The position numbers and the translations under genes were made by a program. A stretch of 64,000 bases of DNA from Ciborinia camelliae (Eukaryota > Ascomycota > Leotiomycetes > Helotiales > Sclerotiniaceae), in assembly GCA_025890175.1 (NCBI GenBank), contig JANPYM010000009.1:765650-829649 (forward strand). The letters run 5' to 3'. Under the pieces are notes generated by a model. It worked only from the letters and a program-made list of their open reading frames with translations, searched no databases and had not been told where the DNA came from. Within the stretch, counting starts at the first letter, position 1. The number at the start of each line of letters is the position of its first letter. This document shows positions 1 to 10,427 of this stretch, one piece after another.

Positions 1-3000
1 GGTTTGGGGGGGGGGCGTTGCAATGCATGCAGATAGGGTATACCTAGGGAATATTGATAGCGTTTTAGCATACTCTCTGGAGTTTTTTTTAGTTTTTTTT
101 TTATGTTTTTGTATGGTGGCTGGTGGCTGTTGGCTGTTGGCTTTTCCGTTGGTCACGGCGGTGGATATCTGGAGAACACATCACATTCAAATGGGGTTTG
201 TTTGTCTGATTGAATATGGGAGGATTTATGTTTAGTAGAGTGCCGTCTTGCTGCATTTTGGAAGGGAGGGGAGGGGGAGGGGAGGAGGTCGACGGGTAGC
301 TTGGGCTTGGGCTTTGCTGGATCTAGGACCTAGGGCCTAGAGGGAAAATAGTTGAGAGTGGGCGAGAGAGTGAGAGTGAGAGTGAGAGGGGAAATGGAAA
401 GATCAGTTATTCAATAGAGAATTAGATGGTTGAGTTGTGGATTCTGTAAGAGAGATTGAGCTGAAATATCAAAGTATATTGCCAATTTTGCAAGCAAGGC
501 AAGCAAGAGACTCCGAGGCGCATCGTATATTGGTATACTTGTAAGGTGATATAGGTACGGTTGATACGGTTCATACCGTGGAAGTGGAAGTGCAAGGCAA
601 GATGGAGAATTCAAATGGATGGATGGATGGAGAATGCATTGATTGATTGGCTGGCTGCTTGGCTCGGCTGGCTGTGTAAGTTTAACCCCATTTTTGCTTT
701 GCTTTGCTTTGCTTTGCTTTTTCCCGTCTACCTGCCTGTCTGCCTGCTTGTTTGTGTCTGCACAAGCAATAAGAGGTACCTAGGTAAGCAATGAGCACCT
801 GGGCAAGGCAAGGCAAGGTAAGGTACGAAAACCTGGGCATACTAGAGAGGTAGGTAGGTAGGTGGGCTGCGCATTACCGAATACCGATACTGGACATTGT
901 GCTGTAACCTAACCTATCTAATTGTACTGTATGTATGGATTACTGTAAATTTAAGGTGGGAATGCTTATCTGATTCTTATGGCAGGTAGTAAGGGTATGA
1001 ATGAGAATGAATGAGAATGGGAATGGGAATGGGAAATGCATGAATGAATGAATGAATATCAGCTCGATTGGTTTGAGGCACGCACATCATTTATAATTTT
1101 ACCCTTTATAGATTACATATATATATATAGGTATATATATATTATATGGTGTATCATGATGGTGATTGATAAAGTGATCAATAAGAGGAACCTTAAGTAA
1201 AGTAGATAATGGGAAGTAAGTAAGAGGAAGCGCCTACCTAGTTCATGCCTGGGCTTTCGTATCTACGGAGGTATCTATCTATGAACGGGCGGAATGGATA
1301 AACTTGATAAGCCGGGCGCGGCCGAGGATATCCTTAACGAGACCTCGGGATAATATGGATATGGATGGATATGGATATGGATAATCCGGCCGAGATGGAA
1401 TCTAATTTGATTTTTGATTTTTGGCTTTGGTTCGGTCACCGTAGCGTAGATAGATATGAGAATGGGAAATGGGAATGAGATGAGGAATCGGGATCATTTG
1501 ATTTGATTTGATTGATCATCAATCAACCTCGGTATGTTGGTTTGCTGTGCCGCCGCGCTGCACCGTATCGAATATACATTAGGTATACTCAACTTTGTTA
1601 GGTATGGAACTCGATATTGAATTGGATTGGATTGGATTGGATTATTGTCTTTTTGCCGCTTTTTCCTTCTTATCTACCTACCTAGTATTAAATTGGATTG
1701 GATTGGAAATTGAATGGATCGAGATCCATGGATGGGGTAGGTGTGTATGTAAGGTAACATGAAGGGTTTGGAGTTTTCTTTCTTTCTTTCGTTTATTAGG
1801 TAGGTAAGACCGTAGGAGGTTTCTTTGTGTAGATAAGTAGCTGGAGGTAGTCTACCTAGTAGTCTATGATAATGCTCGATACTGTAATCTGCCCACCTAT
1901 TGATACAGTCTACAGAAACCTGGAAATTCAATAATGCGAGCCGTCAGCTTCACTCGCTAGGTACGGAGTATGTGCCTACGGTAAGGGAATCATACATGTT
2001 CATCGTTTTTATTCATGCATGATTTTTATAAATCAATTATATAAATGAATCGATCATTTTTGGGATTATTTAACTACCCGACTGTACTATTATATGGTAA
2101 AGTAATGTAAAAAATGCAGGTGGTTAGTTTATCTACCTACCTAGATAGATACTGTACCCCTTTTCTCTTCAATCTACCTTACCTAGGTACCTATATTTCT
2201 GGAATGTACGATTAGATTCCATACTTAGGTACAGTACAGTACAGGACAGTACAGGACAGTACAGTATAGTACAGTATAGTACAGTATAGTATAGTACCTA
2301 GATACCTAGTTTAACTCACAGTAACTTAGGGAATAGTCCAAACTCCTCCGTATAATACATACTAAAGGTACTAAAGGTTAGATTTACATACCCTAGGTAC
2401 GGACACCCTTATTTCGTATTGCCCCCTTGCCCTCTAGCTCTCTGAAATTCAAATCACATCACCCCCATTCCAATCATATTCTGACGTATTAAATGTACGA
2501 ATTCCAATTTCCCTCCCATACCTGCCCTGCCCTGTCCTGCCCACTAGTTCATACATTCATACATTCATACACCAAGTGACTGACCAATACATCAATCAAT
2601 TCACCTTTTTCAATTTGTCCTGTGCCCTGATTCCGCACCATTAGACAGTCCACTAGGCTAGGTCCTCCCTAGCAGGTAAGGTATAGAGGTAAGGTAGAGG
2701 TATATTATTTCCACTTTTACCTTAAAATCCCGTCAGACCGGGCGTTTAAGCTAAACCAAGCTAAGCCATTTAAGTACTAATCAAGGACCAATCAGTACTG
2801 ATCAGTACTAGTGTGCACTAATCTCATAACGCTAATCTCAATCAAGCTAGTCGAATTTAGGATTCGGATCGGGCTTGCTAGAGTTTTCAGGTCACAAAGG
2901 GACATATCTTTGAAGTTTTGCCTTCCGAATCCCTCCACCCACAGAAACAAACACATCACACAATTCTGCAGTCTCGTTTGCGAAACGTTTGTACCACGGG

Positions 3001-3726
3001 AGGAAGAAGGAAGACGGAAGTAGCTGTTGTTGAAGGAAAGGTTGAATACTTTTTAAGGAAGGATATTTAAGGAAAAAGGAAAAAGGAAGTCAAATCTGTG
3101 AGTATTTATTTTGATTTGCTCTTCTTGCTTTGTTGGATTGATTGGGTTGATGGTTCCGGAATGGGGAATGGGGATGGGAAAGAAATCTACAACATGGTCC
3201 GCACCGGCAGCACCCAGCACCTTTTGGGGGATCCCACGTTCTCCTGGGTGAATTATGTCTTGGGTTTTGAACAAAGCCAAAGATAGAGGTGGCACATCTA
3301 CTTGACGATATCCCAAACCTATCGAACATCCGATCTTTTCATCCTCAATATTACGTACAACGACAATCCTTACCATATGAACGAGCGAAATCATCAAAAG
3401 CATATCGACAAAGTACCACTATATCAATCTATTGTTCAAGGTGGTACAAGATTTATGCATCCTGCAGCCTGACAGATGCTGGTCATGCAACTGCAACGTT
3501 CTCTTGATGATTATTTCTATGCCGACTTACCTCATCGATATATACTCTTACAGCAAAGGTCGCCAATATGCCGGCCACAGCAGTTGAGGAATGGTTAAGA
3601 TCGGATCGAGCAGATGAGCCACCGCACCGATGCAGGAAGATTGTCAAAGAATGGTCAACGGAGGATGGCGCATTTGTTACTTGCCGTGCTGATGATGGAA
3701 TACAGCAGACACATAAATTAGTAGCC
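1..3726. other. Gene-free region rich in microsatellites
   Basis: No open reading frame here resembles a protein family on either strand. The DNA is made of short degenerate repeats: TTTGC near 696-720, alternating AT near 1115-1145, GGATT near 1620-1645 and many GGTA/TACC runs. The last few hundred bases before 3727 probably hold the promoter and leader of the zinc-knuckle gene. The frame of its first exon stays open back to 3568, but that upstream peptide has no family resemblance. Confidence 0.6.
2231..2296. repeat. ACAGT-type tandem pentamer array
   Basis: About a dozen imperfect copies of a five-base unit (ACAGT, drifting to ATAGT and ACAGG) run head to tail. A shorter stretch of the same unit lies near 10730-10751, so the motif recurs in this genome's intergenic DNA. 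Confidence 0.75.
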
Positions 3727-4773
3727 ATGTCTTCATTGTCTCGTCGTGCTTGCTACAAGTAAGTTCCTCCACTTGTCCTCGATGTTATGAGATGGCCAGC
3801 CTTGGAGCTTGTCTACAAGGCATCGTCTTATAAAACCCCACCCCTCTGTGTTGTACAACATTCTTGTTTCAAAGGGTAGCACTAACAATTATATCTTTAG
3901 GTGCGGAAACGTTGGTCATTACGCTGAAGTGTGCGCTTCTGCTGAACGCCTTTGCTACAATTGTGAGTACACTACCGAGAACCATCGATGGTACTGGAAA
4001 CTAATATTTTGATTAACAGGCAAGCAACCTGGTAAGCGTTGAGAAGTAAATCATAACTCGTTGTCATACTAATATGTCGTAGGACACGAATCCAATGGTT
4101 GCCCATTGCCAAGAACTACCGAGGCTAAGCAGTGTTACCACTGCCAAGGCTTAGGACATGTTCAGGCCGACTGCCCAACTTTACGCATTAGCGGAGCTGG
4201 AACCACCGGTCGATGCTACAACTGTGGCATTCCTGGACATTTGGCTAGAGCTTGCTCAAACCCAACCGGTGGAATGCCAGGTGCTCCCCGTGGACTTGGT
4301 GCTCCTCGTGGAGGATTTGGTGGTGGATTTGCCCCTCGCGGTGGATTCGCTGGTGGACCTCGCCCAGCTACTTGCTACAAGGTAAGCAACCTTCCCCAAC
4401 CTTCCACGGTTTCCGGAATTCTGCGGTGGCATGTTACGTCGGCAACACTTCGGTCATAATGATGCCTCGGTTAGATCATGCTAACTCCTAATAGTGCGGT
4501 GGCCCAAATCACTTTGCCCGTGATTGCCAAGCTCAAGCTATGAAGTGCTATGCATGCGGAAGAACTGGTCACAGTTCCCGTGAGTGCACTAGCCCTAACG
4601 GTGGTGTTAACAAGGCTGGAAAGACTTGTTACACCTGCGGAACGGAGGGTCACATTGCCCGTGAATGCCCATCCAAAGGTCTCAATGGTGACCTCGCTGG
4701 AGAAGGCGGTGCTGGCATAGTTAACCCTATGGAAGGTGCCCCAATTGCTCCTGTTGCGGCTCCTGTTGCATAG
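3727..4773 (+). CDS. GIS2: Seven-zinc-knuckle nucleic-acid-binding protein, GIS2/CNBP type
   Basis: Exons 3727-3758, 3901-3962, 4020-4031, 4083-4381 and 4495-4773 join in frame into 227 residues. The product carries seven CCHC knuckles (C-x2-C-x4-H-x4-C): the first is CYKCGNVGHYAEVC and the last CYTCGTEGHIAREC. A Gly/Arg/Pro-rich RGG-like linker separates knuckles 4 and 5, and the tail is Ala/Pro-rich. Known members of this family (yeast Gis2, animal CNBP, fission yeast Byr3) bind G-rich single-stranded RNA or DNA and associate with translating ribosomes; that role here is by homology. The ATG at 3727 was chosen because it begins the short conserved N-terminus directly before knuckle 1; the frame is open further upstream to 3568. 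The third exon is only 12 nt and supplies the second half of the Cys pair of knuckle 2. Confidence 0.9.
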
Positions 4774-6099
4774 GTTCCTTATAAAAGGGATGTCATTGTT
4801 CGATAGGCCTCGATGAACTATCGATCACTGCTTTACACAGTTCATCGTATCTCGTCTTTCATTTGTACTTTGGACATAATCATCAATTGATCTGGGTCGT
4901 CCGCTCGTTTTCTCGACACACGACAATCGAACAGCGTTTTAACAACCATCACGGATTGCTTCTTTCGGCGCCTGGTCTTTTCCCATGTTTTTCTTGACAT
5001 GCACTCCCAAATATTAAAAAAGCATTTTTTTTCACGCGATATTCATTTCCTACCTTTAACGAACTGGCAACCCGGTAAATACCTGCAACAATACCTTTGA
5101 TGACGTGGAGCCATTATTCCTGTGGTTTTCATCTTACAAGATAGATTTTAATTTTTTGGCAACTTACAAAAGCGAAAAGGCGAAAAGATTTATTCTCTAT
5201 CTTATTTTTAGTGATGTGACGAACAAACAATAAGTTCAACTCACATACAGGAATCTAATCACATGGAATTCTTTTAAGACGAGGCTGTGAGGCACGGATG
5301 GGGAGTTACTTATTGATGGAGGTAGATAAAAAAAATCATCAAGAGACAAGATATAAGTTGGACGGGCGATGGGCGATTTGATAAGATAAAAAGGGCAAGG
5401 GGCTTGGGCTTAGGTCTAGATAAGGGGATGGATGTGGAAGTGGATGGATGAATTGACATTGAGGGGTTGTTATGGGAAGGGGGGATGTTGGGATGGGGAG
5501 ACCGTCGTTTGTCTGTCTTATTTATTTTAACACTTTAGGGTGGTAGGAGCAAAGTTGGGAATGAAGTGATGCATTTATCTTGTTGTTTTCGGGCTGTGAT
5601 GTGTTGTATTGTGTGTGAGGTGTGAGGTGTGATGTGTGAGGTGTGTTTATTCAATCTTGATGTTTTTTTGGGGGTGGAGGTGGAAGATGAAATATGGGGA
5701 TGCAAGATGGGGGAGCTAAGATGGAGAGCTGAGGGAGCTTGGTGAGCTAGGAGAGGAAATGAGAGGGGGAAAAAGAGGAGAGGAGAGGAGATGAGATAAA
5801 ATGGGAATATACCTATCTACTTATAGATACCTACCTACCTACTTATAGATAGGTAGGTACTTAGAGATATATAAATATACACTCAACAACCAAAGATACC
5901 TATATACCTATATATCTACATACATATCTAAATAATATTAATATTTATATATATTTCATCATCTTTGCTTTTTCTAATCTTTTTTCTAACCTTTTTGATA
6001 GTGTTTTGGTGTTTTTTTTGTGTTTTTTTGTAGAAAAATTAAATTAAATTATCTCTTTTTTTTCTTTGGCTTTTCTTGGGCAAGCTTTTGGGTTGGGAT

Positions 6100-6168
6100 G
6101 GGTTTGGGTTTTGGGTTTGGGTTTTGGGTTTGGGTTTTGGGTTTGGGTTTTGGGTTTGGGTTTTGGTT
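6100..6168 (+). repeat. G-rich tandem repeat, TTTGGG/TTTTGGG alternating
   Basis: About 13-bp units alternate three and four T between GGG triplets. The evenly spaced GGG runs on the + strand fit an intramolecular G-quadruplex. It resembles telomeric repeats only loosely; the ascomycete telomere unit is TTAGGG and is not present here. Confidence 0.8.
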
Positions 6169-6320
6169 GGTATGATGGGTATGATGGGTATGATGGGTAT
6201 GATGGGTATGATGGGTATGATGGGTATGATGGGTATGATGGGTATGATGGGTATGATGGGTATGATGGGTATGATGGGTATGATGGGTATGATGGGTATG
6301 ATGGGTATGATGGGTATGAT
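6169..6320 (+). repeat. Nonamer tandem array, unit GGTATGATG, about 17 copies
   Basis: The copies are almost identical and run head to tail with no interruption until a variant copy at 6321-6330. Translated frames give Gly-Met-Met or Tyr-Asp-Gly repeats, but neither is attached to recognisable protein sequence. Low divergence suggests recent expansion. Confidence 0.9.
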
Positions 6321-6330
6321 AAATATGATG

Positions 6331-6694
6331 GGGGGAGGAGGAAAAAAAAGGAAGAAGGAGGGAGAAAAGAGAAGGAAGGAGAAAGGAAAGAAAAAGGAAA
6401 AGGGGGGAAAGAAAAGAAAGAAGAAAAAAGGAAGGAGGGAGAAGGAAGAAGGGAGAAAGGAGAAAGGAGGAGGGAGGAGGGAGGAGGGAGGAAGAAGGGG
6501 GAATAAGGGAAAAGGGAGGAGGGAGGAGGGAGGAGGAGGGAGGAGGGAGGAGGGAGGAGGGAGGAGGGAGGAGGGAGGAGGGAGGAGGGAGGAGGGGGGA
6601 GGAGGGAGGAGGGAGGGAGGGAGGAGGGAGGAGGGAGGAGGGAGGAGGGAGGAGGGAGGAGGGAGGAGGGAGGAGGGAGGAGGGAGGAGGGGAG
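6331..6694 (+). repeat. Long homopurine tract, GGAGGGA-type repeats
   Basis: The tract is 364 bp of only A and G on the + strand, apart from one T at 6504. Its second half is dominated by a seven-base GGAGGGA unit. Such mirror-like purine tracts can form triplex (H-DNA) or G-quadruplex structures. Open frames across it are artefacts of the repeat. Confidence 0.9.
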
Positions 6695-6891
6695 TTGATA
6701 TGAAAGGCTATAGATAGGTATTTAAAATACCTAAGAATGATAGGGAGAATCGTTTGAGGGGATGGATGGATGGGGATTGTTGGATGAATGGATAAGGTTC
6801 TTCTATATAGTACCTAGATAGCTATACATTATAATACTTACCTACATACATATATTAAATACATACATACCTATACCACACTAAACTACAC

Positions 6892-7024
6892 TATCACACG
6901 TATCACATCAGCTCATGGGAATCCCTTCACGTATCAGCAACCAGATAAAAGAACGATATAGAAAAGAAAAGAAAAGGAAACTTTTCCGAACATCATTATT
7001 TTATCGAAGGGCTGATTAACTACA
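6892..7024 (+). mobile_element. Short MITE-like element, copy 1
   Basis: This 133-bp segment matches the element at 25772-25907 along its length: both begin with TATCACACG/TGTCACACG, share the block CTTCACGTATCAGCAA followed by CAGATAAAAGAAC a few bases on, share a GAAGGG(C/T)TGAT block near the right end, and finish at CTACA. The centre differs and here contains a GGAAAC/TTTTCC mini-palindrome. No clear target-site duplication is visible around this copy. It has no coding capacity. Confidence 0.65.
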
Positions 7025-7169
7025 TGGCATTCACGAGGCATGGTATATACAACGAAGTTACTAGGTATTCTTCCGATCGCAAAACTTGAGGAAACTTGAA
7101 AGGAGGAGGGGAGGGGTTCTTTTTTTATTATACCGGATTTTTGAATGATAACCGGAGTGATTGGGGATT

Positions 7170-7439
7170 GAGGGGAGAGGAGAGGAAAGGAGAGGAAAGG
7201 AGAGGAAAGGAGAGGAAAGGAGAGGAAAGGAGAGGAAAGGAGAGGAAAGGAGAGGAAAGGGAGAGGAAAGGAGAGGGAAAGGAGAGGAAAGGAGAGGAAA
7301 GGGAGAGGAAAGGAGAGGAAAGGAGAGGAAAGGAGAGGAAAGGAGAGGAAAGGAGAGGAAAGGAGAGGAAAGGAGAGGAAAGGAGAGGAAAGGAGAGGAA
7401 AGGAGAGGAAAGGAGAGGAAAGGAGAGGAAAGGAGAGGG
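7170..7439 (+). repeat. Decamer purine array, unit AGAGGAAAGG, about 26 copies
   Basis: This is 270 bp without one pyrimidine on the + strand. The ten-base unit is very regular, with a few eleven-base units (an extra G) near 7260-7315. It is the second long homopurine tract within 1.2 kb. The open frames that cross it are repeat translations. Confidence 0.9.
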
Positions 7440-7549
7440 TGGAATGAGATGAGATATGAGATATGGTATATAGATTAAGAAGAGCAGGTATTAGATATTA
7501 GATATTAGGTATTCGGTACTTGGTGGATATATTTAATATGATCTATAAA

Positions 7550-7660
7550 ATAGATGGATAGATGGATAGATGGATAGATAGATAGATAAATAAATGGATA
7601 GATGAATAGATGAATAGATGGATAAATAGATAAATGGATAAATGAATAGATGGATAGATT
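7550..7660. repeat. GATA-type tetranucleotide microsatellite
   Basis: Imperfect GATA/GATG/AAATA units run for about 110 bp, read as ATC/TATC on the other strand. Confidence 0.8.
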
Positions 7661-9576
7661 CTAGATACAAATGATGCGTGAGGATTATGTTTATGTTTAT
7701 GGTATGGAGATATGGGGTTGTGATATAGGTAGGTAGGTAGGTACTGTATTAGGAAGTAGGCTAGTTGAGAGGTTGAGAGGTTGAGTGTGGGGGATAGAAC
7801 CTTAGAGAATAGAGAGAGATGCAAACTTTGAAGAAATATCAATATCAATATACCATCAGGATATCCAAGTGTATGTACATAAGTATGTATGCATACAAAT
7901 TATCCTCCAACAAGCCTCTGAGAAAACGATCCAATCCAATCCAGTTATTAGATATAGAATATAGAATATAGGTAGGATAGGGAGGGATCCATTATCGACT
8001 TATTATTTAGTGATGAAAGAAGAGCCTGGAGTAAGAATATGAATGAATTGATGTATAACTTTGATATACTCACTCACTCACTCACTCAGTCGTTGATGCA
8101 GGAGCTGGGCTAGATAAAAATCCAAGGGGGGGATCATTAATGAGTGACTACGTACAATTAGGTTGATTTGATAAAGGAGAAGAACGCATGATGATGTTTT
8201 ATATAGAGATATATATATATATATATATTAGGAAGGTTAGTATTGGATGGAGAGGGGGAATGGAGGTGCAGAGTGAAGTTGAGCTTAGGTTGTAGGATAT
8301 TAGAGGAGGAGAAATAGATTTAGTTGAGGGTCCTAGATCCTATATAGAAAGAAATTCCGGCTGCTTTGGATATGGCAATTATTGTTGAACATATTGTATT
8401 GTTGTTGTGACTATCGAGCTAATGTACATAGAACTATTTTATAACAACAATTATCAATCAAGCGGATTTTACGAATACAACCCTCGGGTTGAGAGAAAAT
8501 AAGAGATGTATATAAAATGGGTATGGAGAGAGATTCGAGGTCCGGGTAATTTTTGATATCAAGATGTGTTTAAACTGACTCCGTCCTATAGAGAAGAGGG
8601 AGGACGAATGTTATGTTCAAAGATCGAATTCTGGGTAAGGATTGGAAGGATTGAATATATGGATGGAAGGGAGTAGGTATATAGATAGCACTTCCAATCT
8701 TTTCTCCCTCTGCTTTTAATGAATTTGGTATGTTTATTGTTCTTTTCGTGTATCAGCCTGTTGTATGAAGCAAGTAATTTTATAAGCTGCAATAGTTAAT
8801 GACCTCACCTTAGCAGGCATGTTGGTATAACAATATAAGGTGAGTTGAATGAATGAAGACTGGGGATGGAAGTATGCCAGGTTGACGAGGCGATAGATCT
8901 GAGTGTATAAAAGAAGAAAAGCCGAAGGTTCGCTAGCCAAATGATATTAGATGCAAATTTGAGAATTTGAAATGACAAGCACATGATATGATATGAATAC
9001 CTGAGAGTGTTTTGTATACTTGAAACTAATGCATGGTTTGGTGTGCATAGTTGGACTTGTCAAGATGGGTGAATAGGATTGTCTGTTGTGGATATACACA
9101 TAGACCTCTTGACTTCTATGACAAAATTTTGAGAGCACTTTCTTTGAATTTGTAGTTTATAGATATGAAAACTGGAGGTAGTCTCATGGTTTGGTAATTG
9201 TATGTGCTGAAATTGAGGAGAAGAAGAAATTTTTGGGGGCAAATGAGATATTGAATGTTGTGTTTGTCCTATTTGTAGGTATAGTGCATACACAATAATG
9301 GAGGGTGTTACTATATGAGACTGGGAATTTAGTTTATATGAAGATAAAGGGTAGAGTGTTGGGTATATTGTAGTAAAAGTACTATTATGGAATATCTCAG
9401 TTTGTGTGTGGATGATGATAATAGAAGCGGTGTAAGTGTATAGCTTCGGGGTAATGTAATCTATAGCTAGATAAGAAGAGAAGAGTGTGGTTCTAAACAT
9501 ATTCTTAATGGATGTGTGAGAGGAGATCGGTATTTAAGGACCGCGCTCTATCATTATCTTGAATGTATAAATCATG

Positions 9577-9621
9577 CCATCATCTCCCTTTCGCCATCAT
9601 CTTGTAAAAGGGAGATGATGG
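9577..9621. repeat. Perfect 15-bp inverted repeat (hairpin)
   Basis: The arm CCATCATCTCCCTTT at 9577-9591 is repeated in exact reverse complement at 9607-9621, separated by 15 bp. It could be a foldback element remnant. A role as a transcription terminator is not expected in a fungus. Confidence 0.75.
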
Positions 9622-9811
9622 ATGATGGTAAGTAGAGATGTGAACTAAAAGCTAATTAGCTGCCAAAGTGTAGGGTTCAATGATAGAATGGTACCCCGGG
9701 ATGGACCGTTACATCCGAGAGATCCGAGGGATCTACAGCCCTAGGAGAAGAGTGTGGGGGATGAGAGTAGGGGTTTGGCGGGGTGAGATATTAGATTCAG
9801 AGCATCCTTTA

Positions 9812-9961
9812 CTTGTGCGGCCAGAAAGGACTACTAGGTAGGTGCATTACTCCAACATACCAGCACGTACCACAGAATGGTAAAATACCATAAGAGGAAT
9901 ATCCTGGTTTTCTTAGCGTCCGGGGTAATCAAATGTACTAGGTACTCTCTGGCCGCACGAG
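9812..9961 (+). mobile_element. 150-bp TIR element (MITE) flanked by TA
   Basis: The ends are inverted repeats. The left end begins CTTGTGCGGCCAGAAAG, and the right end read in reverse complement begins CTCGTGCGGCCAGAGAG. Similarity continues, less well, for about 40 bp inward. The element is bracketed by TA at 9810-9811 and 9962-9963, the target-site duplication expected of Tc1/mariner-type elements. There is no coding capacity, so it would be non-autonomous. Part of its interior (about 9864-9915) resembles the DNA immediately to its right (9967-10022). Confidence 0.75.
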
Positions 9962-10369
9962 TATCGATGCCATACCATAATGGTAAAACCACTACAAGAG
10001 GAATTCCGGTATCATGATTTCTTATTATCGAAATAGGTTAATATAAGATTGCACACTTTCTGGAAGCATCTCTTCCGGTCCATTATTTCATTGGGAAAGG
10101 ACTTCATCACTCATATGAAATTATAATCGGAAGAGTTTTCCCATGGATCCCGTTGAACTATTTTGGGCATCTATCTGGGAATTTCCCACTCAGGTCACTC
10201 TATGAATACCTACTAGTCGGGCCTCTACAACTTATAGAATTGCCGCGGCATGATATAAATCCACCACTGAGATGAAGGTGTTTAGGTATTTATCTACCGA
10301 TGAATATAAATGTATACCGTAGTATTGATAGATGAAGTTGGGTTAGTGGTTGGAGGATATTGATGGAGG

Positions 10370-10427
10370 ATAATGAATGTTGGATGTTGGATGCTGGATG
10401 TTGGATGTTGGATGATGGATGATATTT
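10370..10427. repeat. TGGATGT-type heptamer repeat
   Basis: About eight imperfect copies of TGGATGT/TGGATGA lie in intergenic DNA. Confidence 0.7.

Noticed and set aside
6100..6168. Telomere-like repeat
   Set aside because: The units are TTTGGG and TTTTGGG, not TTAGGG, and the location is internal, next to other expanded simple repeats.
6066..6717. Two long overlapping open frames of 146 and 213 codons
   Set aside because: They translate simple repeats (Gly-Met-Met, Tyr-Asp-Gly, Arg/Glu/Gly runs) in any frame that lacks stops, with no family sequence at either end.
7096..7478. Open frames of 105-118 codons rich in Glu, Arg, Gly and Lys
   Set aside because: They are read-throughs of the decamer purine array; both frames are equally open, as expected of a stop-free repeat.
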